From NCBI RefSeq assembly GCF_000973725.1, contig NZ_CP009621.1, positions 682,001 to 746,000 of the forward strand: a stretch of 64,000 nt of DNA, in the 5' to 3' direction. Source of the DNA: Pontibacter korlensis (GTDB lineage: Bacteria > Bacteroidota > Bacteroidia > Cytophagales > Hymenobacteraceae). Every line of letters starts with the position of its first letter. The first letter of the stretch is position 1. A program made the position numbers and the translations under genes. This document shows positions 19,323 through 28,122 of this stretch, one piece after another. The notes under the pieces are model-generated. The model saw only the letters and a program-made list of their open reading frames with translations, had not been told where the DNA came from and did not search any database.

Positions 19323-19564
19323 AAGTGCTAAGGTTTTAGGTTTTATATGCTTTAAGGGGTGTATTAATTTTAATTCCAGATTCAGTTTTGTTCAGCAACT
19401 TACATGCTCTCAACTTCTTGCTACCACCTACCTCAGCCACACCAGAAGTGCCGCTCAGCTTTAAAACACTTTTTCTTATCACCCTATTTATCAGGTAGCT
19501 AAGCTAGTATAGAAGTGAGTAATTCCTCATTCATAAAGTAAACTTGAGACTTATTTACGTAAAT

Positions 19565-19578
19565 TGCAACCGATTGCA
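19565..19578. promoter_or_regulatory. Candidate LacI-family operator 1
   Basis: TGCAACCGATTGCA has the TGCAA..TTGCA dyad with a central CG that LacI/PurR-type regulators bind. It lies 243 bases upstream of susC and is repeated near the regulator start. The neighbouring LacI-family protein (19855) is the obvious ligand. Confidence 0.65.
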
Positions 19579-19729
19579 GAAACAAATCAGAAAAAATTTT
19601 TTCCTGCGCCTTCTCCTTAGTACTAAAAATGAGGCACACTATACCGTTAAAACACAATCCATTCTATTAAATAATAAAAAAAGAGCAGCCCTAACGCTAT
19701 ATTGAGGAGTGAAATCTAACTAGAAATAA

Positions 19730-19737
19730 CAAAAATA
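19730..19737 (-). promoter_or_regulatory. Candidate -7 promoter box for susC
   Basis: On the minus strand this reads TATTTTTG, an exact match to the Bacteroidota TAnnTTTG consensus. No clear TTTG -33 element stands at 19-21 bases upstream; instead the shared palindrome (19739-19754) occupies the spacer. This would suit activator-dependent or repressible transcription of susC. Confidence 0.4.
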
Positions 19738-19738
19738 G

Positions 19739-19754
19739 GTGATTGAGTACTCAG
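19739..19754. promoter_or_regulatory. Shared near-palindromic motif, copy 1
   Basis: GTGATTGAGTACTCAG contains the perfect 10-bp palindrome TGAGTACTCA. A copy with one base changed (GTGATTGAGCACTCAG) stands at 32682-32697 beside the promoter of the other susC. Here it adjoins a minus-strand TAnnTTTG box. The binding factor is unknown; it does not look like the LacI operators nearby. Confidence 0.55.
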
Positions 19755-19803
19755 GATATATTTAAACCAAAATCAAATAAAGCAGTAAATACACTTTTAA
19801 AAT

Positions 19804-19817
19804 TGCAACCGATTTCA
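19804..19817. promoter_or_regulatory. Candidate LacI-family operator 2
   Basis: TGCAACCGATTTCA shares eleven leading bases with operator 1 and lies 37 bases before the regulator ATG, immediately followed by TTACTTTG (19818-19825), a near match to the -7 box. The position suggests autoregulation of the regulator and the plus-strand xylose operon. Confidence 0.6.
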
Positions 19818-19854
19818 TTACTTTGTTTTAGACAGGTTTGCAAGATATTGTGCT

Positions 19855-20904
19855 ATGGACAAGGAAATCACCATATATGACATAGCTAGGAAGCTTTCTA
19901 TCTCACCTACCACGGTAAGTAGAGGATTGAATAATCACCCGGCAGTTAACAAGAATACAAAGCAGAAAATATTTGATGCTGCAAATCAGATGGGCTACCG
20001 CTCTAACACTTTCGCGAGCAAACTCAGGAAGCAGCGCACCAATACGATAGGAGTAATTGTGCCGCGCCTGGACAGCAGCTTCCAGTCTTCTGTGATGGCC
20101 GGCATGGAGAAAGTGGCCAACGAGGCCGGCTACAACCTGATCATCAGTCAATCTCTGGAAACAGCAGATAAAGAGGTGGCCAATGCCAGAACTATGTTTG
20201 AAAACAGAGTAGATGGGCTTTTGGTGTCGTTGGCGTACGACACTGAGAACATAGACCACTTCGAGCCATTCTTTAGCAAGGGCATTCCGCTACTGTTCTA
20301 TGACAGGGTACCGGAAAACAAGAAGTGCACCAGCATTGTGATCAACAACATACAGGCAGCGCACAACGCAACATCTCACCTGATAGAACAAGGCTGTAAG
20401 AGGATAGTCCACATCAGTGGCAACCTGAAGATAAATGTTTACAAAGACAGGCTAAAAGGGTATAAGTACGCTTTAATGGATGCCAATATTCCCATTAAAG
20501 AAGACTATATCATAGAAACAAGCCTGAGTGAACAAGCAGGTATAGATGCGGCAAAACAAATACTGCAGATGAACCCACGCCCTGACGGCATTTTTGTGGC
20601 TAACGACAATTGCGCGGTAACCTGCATTAAAACGCTTAAGCAGGAAGGTGTGCGCATACCAGACGACATAGCTATAGTGGGCTTCAACAACGACTCCATT
20701 ACCAGAGTAATCGACCCTAACCTCACCTCTATCGACTATCCTGGCTATGAAATGGGTGAAATAGCTGTAAGAAGCCTGATCAATTATTTGGATGGTGTAT
20801 CTGATGTAAGTATAACGAATACAATTACCCTCGACTCTGAACTGGTAGTAAGAGAGTCTTCACTAAGAAAGGTAAACCAGCCAACCGTGCTTAGCAAGGG
20901 TTAA
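19855..20904 (+). CDS. LacI-family transcriptional regulator
   Basis: The 349-residue protein has an N-terminal LacI helix-turn-helix (ITIYDIARKLSISPTTVSRGLNNHPAVN, residues 5-32) with hinge helix, followed by a periplasmic-binding-protein-like ligand domain (TIGVIVPRLDSSFQSSVMAGME; VDGLLVSLAYDT; AIVGFNNDSITRVIDPNLTSIDYPG). It is divergent from susC and 58 bases ahead of the GH67-SDR-xynA-xylBAE block. Two operators of the expected LacI form lie in the intergenic region, so it probably represses one or both blocks in the absence of a xylan- or uronate-derived inducer. The inducer cannot be read from sequence. Confidence 0.93.
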   Translation: MDKEITIYDIARKLSISPTTVSRGLNNHPAVNKNTKQKIFDAANQMGYRSNTFASKLRKQRTNTIGVIVPRLDSSFQSSVMAGMEKVANEAGYNLIISQSLETADKEVANARTMFENRVDGLLVSLAYDTENIDHFEPFFSKGIPLLFYDRVPENKKCTSIVINNIQAAHNATSHLIEQGCKRIVHISGNLKINVYKDRLKGYKYALMDANIPIKEDYIIETSLSEQAGIDAAKQILQMNPRPDGIFVANDNCAVTCIKTLKQEGVRIPDDIAIVGFNNDSITRVIDPNLTSIDYPGYEMGEIAVRSLINYLDGVSDVSITNTITLDSELVVRESSLRKVNQPTVLSKG

Positions 20905-20962
20905 AAAGTATAAGTGGCCTGCACCACACGAGCAGCCTTCGATAATCTTCAAAACTGTAATT

Positions 20963-23128
20963 ATGCGTCTTATGAAAAAGATATGCACTGTTTTTGTGCT
21001 TCTGATGATTCTTTTGGGTAGTCATGCATTTGCTGAAGATGGTTACAGGCTATGGCAGCGGTATGAGCAGGTGCAGGATGCATCTAAACTGCAGGCATAC
21101 AGGAAAGCAGCTGGTGAAATAATTATACAAGGCAACTCCCCTACCCTCAAGGTTGCTCAACAGGAGCTGGAAATGGGACTCAACGGCCTGCTAGGCCAGG
21201 CTGTACCGACAACGCAGCAACCAACACAGCAAAACATACTGGTAGCGGGCACACCTTCCACCTCTGCTCTTATAAAGGAGTTAAACCTATCAGATAAATT
21301 AAAAGCTGCTGGGGATGAAGGTTACCTGCTCCTGACTACTACAAAAAACGGCAGGAACTATACCGTAATAGCCGCCAACACAGATATTGGCGTGCTGTAT
21401 GGCAGCTTTCATCTTCTGAGACTCCTGCAAACGGAACAGGACATCGCTAAGCTTTCGCTAACAAGCACTCCTAAAATCAAGCACCGCGTACTAAACCATT
21501 GGGACAACCTCGACAGAACAGTAGAGCGCGGATATTCTGGCTTTTCGCTTTGGAACTGGCACCTCCTGCCAGATTATATAGACCAGCGCTACATCGACTA
21601 TGCCCGCGCAAATGCCTCCATCGGTATAAACGGCACGGTACTAACCAATGTAAATGCCAATGCACTTGTACTAACCCCGGACTACCTGAAAAAAGTAGCA
21701 GCACTGGCCGACGCTTTCCGACCTTACGGTTTGAAAGTATACCTGACTGCACGCTTCAGCGCTCCAATAGAAATAGGTGGATTAAAAACAGCTGACCCCT
21801 TGGATCCGCAGGTACAGGCCTGGTGGAAGCAAAAATCAGATGAAATCTACGGCTACGTACCTGACTTTGGAGGCTTTCTGGTAAAGGCAAACTCTGAGGG
21901 ACAGCCAGGGCCACAGAACTACGGCCGCAACCATGCTGATGGGGCCAACATGCTGGCTGACGCTGTGGCTGCACATGGCGGCATCGTAATGTGGCGCGCC
22001 TTTGTGTACGACGACAAGGAACCAGATGACCGCGCCAAGCAGGCTTACAATGAGTTTAAACCACTAGATGGGCAGTTCCGAGACAATGTGCTGGTACAGG
22101 TAAAGAACGGCCCAATCGATTTTCAGCCACGCGAGCCTTTCCACCCGATGTTTGGAGCCATGCCTAAAACACCACTGATGATGGAGTTCCAGATTACGCA
22201 GGAGTATCTGGGCCAGGGCACTACCTTGGCTTACCTCTCTCCTATGTACAAAGAAACACTGGAGTCAGACACATACGCCAAGGGCAAAGGCTCTACGGTA
22301 GCTAAAGACATAGATGGCACCTTGTACAAACACACACTAACAGGTATAGCCGGGGTGGCGAACATAGGCACCGACCGCAACTGGACCGGCCATCAGTTTG
22401 GTCAGGCAAACTGGTACACGTTTGGGCGCCTTGCCTGGGACCATACGCTGTCATCAGAAGAGATTGCAGAGGAATGGCTAAGAATGACTTTTACCAACAA
22501 CAGCCAATTTATAGCCCCAGTGAAAAGTATGATGTTAGGCTCCCATGAGACCATCGTCAACTACATGACTCCGCTTGGGCTGCACCATATCATGGGCTGG
22601 AGCCACCACTATGGTCCGGGTCCCTGGATCAAGGACAAGCACCGCGCCGACTGGACCTCCGTTTACTACCACCGTGCCGATGAGAAAGGCATAGGCTTCG
22701 ACCGCACCAAAACCGGAAGTAATGCCGTGAGCCAGTACTTCCCTCCTGTTGCCAAGCAGTTCGCAAACCTGAAGACAGTGCCGGAGAAATACCTGCTATG
22801 GTTCCACCACGTGGATTGGGACTACAAGGTAAATTCTGGCAGAACCCTTTGGAATGAGCTATGCTACAGGTACAGCAGCGGCGTAGACGGAGTACGCCAG
22901 ATGCAGCAGACTTGGGACAAGGTTCAGGGGCAGGTTGATGAGGAGCGTTTTCAGCATGTGAAAACCTTCCTGGCCATACAGGAAAAGGAAGCAAAATGGT
23001 GGCGCGATGCGTGTCTGCTATACTTCCAGACATTCTCCAAACGACCAATACCGCAGGATTTAGAAAAGCCAGCACATACGTTAGAGCACTACATGAGCCT
23101 GGACCCAAAGTTTGTTCCCGGCATATAG
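20963..23128 (+). CDS. aguA: GH67 alpha-glucuronidase
   Basis: The 721-residue enzyme has a signal peptide (to about residue 24, LGSHAFA), indicating export. GH67 features are clear: LNHWDNLDRTVERGYSG, GFLVKANSEGQPGPQNYGR with acid Glu312, NGPIDFQPREPFHPMF with Asp386, and MMEFQITQEYLGQG with Glu414 (assignments from the known GH67 active-site spacing). The family removes 4-O-methylglucuronate from the non-reducing terminal xylose of oligosaccharides. Two N-terminal Met codons (20963 and 20972) are possible. It is the first structural gene after the LacI regulator and 17 bases ahead of the SDR gene. The coexistence with GH115 gives the locus two non-redundant de-glucuronidating activities. 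Confidence 0.96.
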   Translation: MRLMKKICTVFVLLMILLGSHAFAEDGYRLWQRYEQVQDASKLQAYRKAAGEIIIQGNSPTLKVAQQELEMGLNGLLGQAVPTTQQPTQQNILVAGTPSTSALIKELNLSDKLKAAGDEGYLLLTTTKNGRNYTVIAANTDIGVLYGSFHLLRLLQTEQDIAKLSLTSTPKIKHRVLNHWDNLDRTVERGYSGFSLWNWHLLPDYIDQRYIDYARANASIGINGTVLTNVNANALVLTPDYLKKVAALADAFRPYGLKVYLTARFSAPIEIGGLKTADPLDPQVQAWWKQKSDEIYGYVPDFGGFLVKANSEGQPGPQNYGRNHADGANMLADAVAAHGGIVMWRAFVYDDKEPDDRAKQAYNEFKPLDGQFRDNVLVQVKNGPIDFQPREPFHPMFGAMPKTPLMMEFQITQEYLGQGTTLAYLSPMYKETLESDTYAKGKGSTVAKDIDGTLYKHTLTGIAGVANIGTDRNWTGHQFGQANWYTFGRLAWDHTLSSEEIAEEWLRMTFTNNSQFIAPVKSMMLGSHETIVNYMTPLGLHHIMGWSHHYGPGPWIKDKHRADWTSVYYHRADEKGIGFDRTKTGSNAVSQYFPPVAKQFANLKTVPEKYLLWFHHVDWDYKVNSGRTLWNELCYRYSSGVDGVRQMQQTWDKVQGQVDEERFQHVKTFLAIQEKEAKWWRDACLLYFQTFSKRPIPQDLEKPAHTLEHYMSLDPKFVPGI

Positions 23129-23145
23129 ATACTTAATGCACTCAT

Positions 23146-23904
23146 ATGAACTCAGATTCCAACACAGCAACTAAGACGGCCATTGTAACTGGTGGAGCAT
23201 CAGGACTTGGCTATGCCATAGCTCAGAAATTTGTTGAAGAAAACATCCGCACCATCATTATCGCCAGGAACGAGCAAAAACTGCAGGAGGCCAAAGGAAA
23301 ATTTGGCAACCTGTGCTCCTACATTGTTTTCGACCTGACAAACCTTCCACAAATACCAGAATTAGTGACTGGAATTGTAGAAGAGTATGGCAAAATTGAT
23401 ATCTTAGTGAATAACGCAGGCATTAATTTAAAGAAGCCTTTCACAGAAGTAACAGACGAAGACTTTCAAAAAATCATGCTTACGAACGTTACTGCTGTAT
23501 TTGCTCTAAGCCGCGAAGTAGTGAAAACAATGCTACCACACGGGAACGGGGCCATTGTAAATATTAGCTCCATGGCTGCCCAGTATGGTATCCCGAAGGT
23601 TATTGCCTATTCAGCGTCCAAAACAGCGATAGAAGGCATGACAAGAGCCATGGCTGTAGAACTATCGCCACTTGGCATCAGGGTAAACTGTATAGCACCG
23701 GGCTTCATCGCTACCGATATGTCTGCCAAAGCATTGGATAATGACCCGGAGCGCAAGAACAAGGTGTTATCCCGCACTCCAATGGGTAAACTAGGAACTC
23801 CGGCCGATATAGCTGAGGCAGTATACTATTATGCCTCTGAAGGGGCTAAGTATGTTACAGGTACAGTACTGCCTGTAGACGGAGGAAATTCAATCGGCTT
23901 TTAA
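23146..23904 (+). CDS. SDR oxidoreductase, probable fructuronate reductase (mannonate oxidoreductase)
   Basis: The 252-residue short-chain dehydrogenase has the cofactor motif TGGASGLGYAIA, NNAG, catalytic Ser in NISSMAAQYG and intact YSASK (Tyr-x-x-x-Lys). The closest textbook relatives are gluconate 5-dehydrogenase/3-oxoacyl reductase-like SDRs. Between uxaC (makes fructuronate) and uxuA (uses mannonate) an NADH-dependent reductase is required, and no UxuB of the mannitol dehydrogenase family is present. In Bacillus subtilis that step is done by an SDR, so I infer the same here. The position directly after the alpha-glucuronidase supports it. An alternative is a xylose or aldonate dehydrogenase. 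Confidence 0.75.
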   Translation: MNSDSNTATKTAIVTGGASGLGYAIAQKFVEENIRTIIIARNEQKLQEAKGKFGNLCSYIVFDLTNLPQIPELVTGIVEEYGKIDILVNNAGINLKKPFTEVTDEDFQKIMLTNVTAVFALSREVVKTMLPHGNGAIVNISSMAAQYGIPKVIAYSASKTAIEGMTRAMAVELSPLGIRVNCIAPGFIATDMSAKALDNDPERKNKVLSRTPMGKLGTPADIAEAVYYYASEGAKYVTGTVLPVDGGNSIGF

Positions 23905-24048
23905 TCACTTATGCAGCTCCAGCGCTGATAAGCGGGGGCAAGTGAATTAAGCAAGTTAAAATGTAGCGTAATAAATGAATAATCATGTAGTGCAGGCATC
24001 TCACCATTGATTAACTCCTGCCCAGTCATTACATTTAGTAACTGAAAA

Positions 24049-25230
24049 ATGAAATCATATAAGGTATTACTCGCTTCCTTTCTTGCACTTGCTTCTGTGC
24101 TAGCCTCTTGCACAGATTCACAGCAAGGCACCTCAGAAACTGCAACGGCAGAGCAGACTGCTGCAGACTCGTCTACAGCCCTGAAAGATGTCTTTCAGCA
24201 GGATTTCTATGTTGGGGCCGCACTTAACTTTCAGCAGGCTAGCGGCAAAGACAGTGGCGCTACTGCTGTCATCGCAAAGCACTTCAATACCATCAGCCCG
24301 GAGAACCTTCTGAAATGGGGTCCGGTACACCCTGAGCCCGACAAGTATAACTTTGGCCCTGCTGATGACTACGTTAAGCTGGGGCAGCAGCACGATATGT
24401 TTGTGGTAGGCCATACACTGGTTTGGCACAACCAGACGCCCGACTGGGTTTTTGAAGTCGGGAAAGACAATCCAGCCAGCAAAGAAGTACTGCTACAGCG
24501 CATGGAGGACCACATCAGTACAGTAGCCGGCCGGTACAAAGGCAAGATACATGGCTGGGATGTGGTAAACGAGGCCCTGAACGACGACGGCACATTACGG
24601 GAGTCTAAATGGCTAAAGATAGCTGGCGAGGAGTACCTGGAACGGGCTTACAGATTGGCTCAGCAAGTAGACCCGGAAGCTGAGCTATACTATAATGACT
24701 ACAACATGTGGAAGCCAGCCAAGCGCGACGGTGCTATCCGATTGGTGCGCAATCTGCAGGAAAAAGGTGTGAAAGTGGATGGCATAGGTATGCAGGGCCA
24801 CTGGGGCTTAGAGAACCCAAGCATTGAGCAGATAGAGGAAAGTATAGTGGCCTTTTCTAAGTTGGGTAAAGTCATGATTACAGAACTGGACATTGACGTA
24901 TTGCCAAACCCAAGCAACCGCAACGGAGCCGACATCGACGCTACCTTCGACTTCGACGAGAAGTATAACGTGTACACCGAGGGGCTTCCAGACTCAGTAC
25001 AGCAGAAACTGACGAAGCGTTATGCCGATATTTTTGCCTTATTCTACAAGCATCGCGACAAAATCAGCCGTGTTACCTTCTGGGGTGTTACAGATGCTAA
25101 TTCCTGGCTAAACGACTGGCCGATTAAAGGCCGCACCAGCTATCCGCTTTTGTTCGATCGCAATTACCAGCCTAAGCCTGCGCTTGAAGCGGTGCTTAAT
25201 TCTAAACCGAAAACTTCATCTACCCAATAA
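24049..25230 (+). CDS. GH10 endo-1,4-beta-xylanase lipoprotein
   Basis: The 393-residue protein carries a lipoprotein signal (ASVLASC, Cys21) and a single GH10 barrel with no added binding module. The acid/base is Glu175 in GWDVVNEAL and the nucleophile Glu279 in MITELDIDV; NTISPENLLKWGPVHPEPDKYNF and VGHTLVWHNQTP are family landmarks. It cleaves the xylan backbone internally, tolerating glucuronate and arabinose decorations better than GH11. The 144-base gap before it is the largest in this block; the gap to xylB is only 6 bases, so an endo-enzyme is coupled to cytoplasmic xylose metabolism. The lipid anchor fits surface or periplasmic placement. Confidence 0.96.
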   Translation: MKSYKVLLASFLALASVLASCTDSQQGTSETATAEQTAADSSTALKDVFQQDFYVGAALNFQQASGKDSGATAVIAKHFNTISPENLLKWGPVHPEPDKYNFGPADDYVKLGQQHDMFVVGHTLVWHNQTPDWVFEVGKDNPASKEVLLQRMEDHISTVAGRYKGKIHGWDVVNEALNDDGTLRESKWLKIAGEEYLERAYRLAQQVDPEAELYYNDYNMWKPAKRDGAIRLVRNLQEKGVKVDGIGMQGHWGLENPSIEQIEESIVAFSKLGKVMITELDIDVLPNPSNRNGADIDATFDFDEKYNVYTEGLPDSVQQKLTKRYADIFALFYKHRDKISRVTFWGVTDANSWLNDWPIKGRTSYPLLFDRNYQPKPALEAVLNSKPKTSSTQ

Positions 25231-25236
25231 TATTAT

Positions 25237-26721
25237 ATGCTCTTATTAGGTATAGACGTAGGAACGTCTTCCATTAAAGTATCCGTAGTTGATGCCCAAA
25301 CACAGGAGTGTCTTGCCTCAGCTCAATATCCTGACGAGGAGTCTGACATCATCTCTCCTAAACCAGGTTGGGCAGAGCAATCGCCTGAGATGTGGTGGGA
25401 ACATGCCAAGGCAGCTATAGTTAAGGCCAACGCCACCGGTAAGTATAACCCAAAAGACATTGGTGCCATAGGTATTGCTTACCAGATGCACGGACTTGTG
25501 GTGGTGGATAAAGTACAGCAGACACTCCGCAACTCCATTATCTGGTGCGATAGCCGTGCTGTGGAAATCGGCAACAAGGCTTTTAAAACCATTGGCGAAG
25601 AGAAAAGCCTGTCACGCCTGCTCAATTCACCAGGCAACTTCACAGCTTCTAAGCTCTCGTGGGTAAAGGCTAATGAGCCAGAGCTATACTACAACATCGA
25701 TAAAATCATGCTGCCTGGCGATTTTGTGGCCATGAAGCTAACCGGCAGTATCACGACTAGTGTTTCCGCACTGTCAGAGGGTGTGTTCTGGGATTTCCAG
25801 GACGACCAATTGTCGCAGGATGTACTGCAGTATTATAAGTTCGAGAAGTCGCTCTTCCCGGAGATCAACCCGGTGTTCTCAGAACATGGCACCGTTAAGA
25901 AAGACGTAGCCGATGAATTGAGCCTGAAAGAAGGCATTCCGGTTACCTATAAATCTGGCGACCAGCCAAACAACGCGCTCTCGCTAAACGTGCTGAAGCC
26001 TGGTGAGGTGGCTGCCACAGCTGGCACATCCGGAGTGATTTATGGCGTAAGCGATAAGCTGATCTATGACCCACAGTCGCGCGTGAACACGTTTGCCCAC
26101 GTAAATTATGGTGAGCAGCAAAAACGATTAGGTGTACTCCTTTGCATCAACGGCACCGGCAGTCTTAACCGCTGGATCAAAACCATTGCTGGCACTGGCA
26201 TCGGCTACTCCGAAATGAACGACATGGCCGCTAAGGTTAGTATAGGTAGCAATGGTCTGCGTGTGATTCCTTTTGGCAACGGCGCTGAGCGCATGTTAAA
26301 TAACAAGATCGTTGGAACGCACTTCCACAACATCGACCTGAACCTGCACAGCAAAGCTCATATGTTTAGAGCAACACAGGAGGGTATTGCATTTGCCTTC
26401 CGTTACGGCCTGGACATTATGCGCGAGAGCGGCATGAACCCAAGCATTATCCGGGCTGGCAAGGCAAACCTGTTCCTAAGCAACACCTTTACAGAAGCCT
26501 TTGTAAACGCTACGCATGTACCTGTAGAGCTCTACCAGAACGATGGTAGCGTGGGTGCTGCCATTGGCGCAGGTATAGGTGTAAAGGCCTTTAAATCCGA
26601 GGAAGAAGCCTTCACGAACAGCAAAAAGCTACAGGTAATAGAGCCTAAATCCATCGACAAGTATGAGCCGGTTTACCAGGAATGGAAAGAACTGCTTGAA
26701 CAACACTTACAACAAAAATAA
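25237..26721 (+). CDS. xylB: Xylulokinase
   Basis: The 494-residue FGGY-family kinase starts [18 protein letters not shown] (phosphate-binding loop) and contains [29 protein letters not shown] and the C-terminal FGGY region [16 protein letters not shown]. It phosphorylates D-xylulose to xylulose-5-phosphate in the cytoplasm. It is followed at 32 bases by xylA, which makes its substrate. Confidence 0.96.
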   Translation: MLLLGIDVGTSSIKVSVVDAQTQECLASAQYPDEESDIISPKPGWAEQSPEMWWEHAKAAIVKANATGKYNPKDIGAIGIAYQMHGLVVVDKVQQTLRNSIIWCDSRAVEIGNKAFKTIGEEKSLSRLLNSPGNFTASKLSWVKANEPELYYNIDKIMLPGDFVAMKLTGSITTSVSALSEGVFWDFQDDQLSQDVLQYYKFEKSLFPEINPVFSEHGTVKKDVADELSLKEGIPVTYKSGDQPNNALSLNVLKPGEVAATAGTSGVIYGVSDKLIYDPQSRVNTFAHVNYGEQQKRLGVLLCINGTGSLNRWIKTIAGTGIGYSEMNDMAAKVSIGSNGLRVIPFGNGAERMLNNKIVGTHFHNIDLNLHSKAHMFRATQEGIAFAFRYGLDIMRESGMNPSIIRAGKANLFLSNTFTEAFVNATHVPVELYQNDGSVGAAIGAGIGVKAFKSEEEAFTNSKKLQVIEPKSIDKYEPVYQEWKELLEQHLQQK

Positions 26722-26753
26722 CCTTAACCAAAATAGATAAACTGTTTAACCTT

Positions 26754-28085
26754 ATGGCAAATAACACACTAACACAAACCGAGTATTTTAAAGGTATCGA
26801 TCAAATTAAGTATGAAGGGCCGGAGTCAGACAACCCACTAGCGTACCGTTGGTATGATGAAAACCGCGTGGTTGCTGGCAAAACCCTGAAAGACCACCTG
26901 CGCTTTGCAGTAGCTTACTGGCACTCTTTTAATGCTGATGGCTCTGATCCATTTGGTGGCCCAACGCTTAAATTCGCCTGGAATGAGAAAGCTGATCCTA
27001 TCGAAAGAGCTAAAGATAAAATGGATGCGGCTTTCGAATTCATTACTAAAATCGGCATGCCATACTACTGCTTCCACGATGTGGACGTGGTTGACTTTAC
27101 CAACGATGTAGCTGAAAACGAAAGACGTATGCAGACCATGGTGGAGTATGCCCAGCAGAAGCAGAAAGAAACAGGCGTTAAGCTGCTTTGGGGTACTGCC
27201 AACGTGTTCTCGCACAGCCGCTACATGAACGGCGCCTCTACTAACCCAGACTTCCATGTGCTGACACATGCTGCTGCTCAGGTAAAAGGCGCTTTGGATG
27301 CTACTATTGCTCTAAACGGTGAGAACTACGTATTCTGGGGTGGCCGTGAGGGTTATATGACCCTGCTGAACACGAACATGAAGCGCGAGCAGGAGCACTT
27401 CGCTAAGTTCCTGCACACTGCAAAAGACTACGCCCGCAAGCAAGGCTTCAAAGGCACCTTCTTTATCGAGCCAAAGCCAATGGAGCCTACTAAGCACCAG
27501 TACGATTACGATGCAGCTACTGTAATCGGCTTCCTGCGTCAGTATGACCTGCTGGATGACTTCAAGCTGAACATTGAGGTAAACCATGCTACCCTGGCTG
27601 GCCATACTTTCCAGCACGAACTACAGGTAGCTGCCGATGCTGGTTTATTAGGATCTATCGATGCGAACCGTGGTGACTACCAGAACGGCTGGGATACTGA
27701 CCAGTTCCCGAACAACATCAACGAGCTGACAGAAGCAATGCTGGTGTTCCTGGAGGCTGGCGGTGTACAAGGCGGCGGAATTAACTTCGACGCTAAGATC
27801 AGAAGAAACTCTACCGACCCTGCCGACCTGTTCTACGCACACATCGGTGGTGCCGACATCTTTGCCAGAGCCCTGATCACAGCAGACAACATCCTACAAA
27901 ACTCTGACTACAGAAAGATCCGCGAAGAGCGTTACGCCTCTTTCGACAGTGGTAAAGGCAAAGACTTTGAGGAAGGCAAACTGAGCCTGGAAGACCTGCG
28001 CAACTATGCCGCAGAAAACGGTGAGCCAGAAGTAAGAAGCGGACGCCAGGAGTACCTGGAGAACCTGATTAACCGCTATATCTAA
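26754..28085 (+). CDS. xylA: Xylose isomerase
   Basis: The 443-residue protein has the length of class II xylose isomerases. The catalytic His108 lies in YYCFHDVDV; metal-binding residues include Glu239 ([18 protein letters not shown]), Glu275 and His278 ([17 protein letters not shown]) and Asp303 (GSIDANRGD). It interconverts D-xylose and D-xylulose. It lies between xylB and the xylose transporter, giving the conventional isomerase route; no oxidative (Weimberg/Dahms) xylose genes are in the window. Confidence 0.98.
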   Translation: MANNTLTQTEYFKGIDQIKYEGPESDNPLAYRWYDENRVVAGKTLKDHLRFAVAYWHSFNADGSDPFGGPTLKFAWNEKADPIERAKDKMDAAFEFITKIGMPYYCFHDVDVVDFTNDVAENERRMQTMVEYAQQKQKETGVKLLWGTANVFSHSRYMNGASTNPDFHVLTHAAAQVKGALDATIALNGENYVFWGGREGYMTLLNTNMKREQEHFAKFLHTAKDYARKQGFKGTFFIEPKPMEPTKHQYDYDAATVIGFLRQYDLLDDFKLNIEVNHATLAGHTFQHELQVAADAGLLGSIDANRGDYQNGWDTDQFPNNINELTEAMLVFLEAGGVQGGGINFDAKIRRNSTDPADLFYAHIGGADIFARALITADNILQNSDYRKIREERYASFDSGKGKDFEEGKLSLEDLRNYAAENGEPEVRSGRQEYLENLINRYI

Positions 28086-28122
28086 TAGCGAACAATACCT
28101 TTAACCCTTTATCCTGTAAATC

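Larger units (their letters stand above)
19323..19854. promoter_or_regulatory. Divergent regulatory region between susC and lacI
   Basis: This 532-base, A/T-rich region lies between the divergent susC (minus) and regulator (plus) starts. It contains two LacI-type operators (19565-19578 and 19804-19817), a near-palindromic motif (19739-19754) shared with the other susC locus, and a minus-strand TAnnTTTG box (19730-19737). If the latter is used, susC mRNA would have a leader of about 400 bases containing the first operator. No coding sequence is apparent. Confidence 0.7.
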
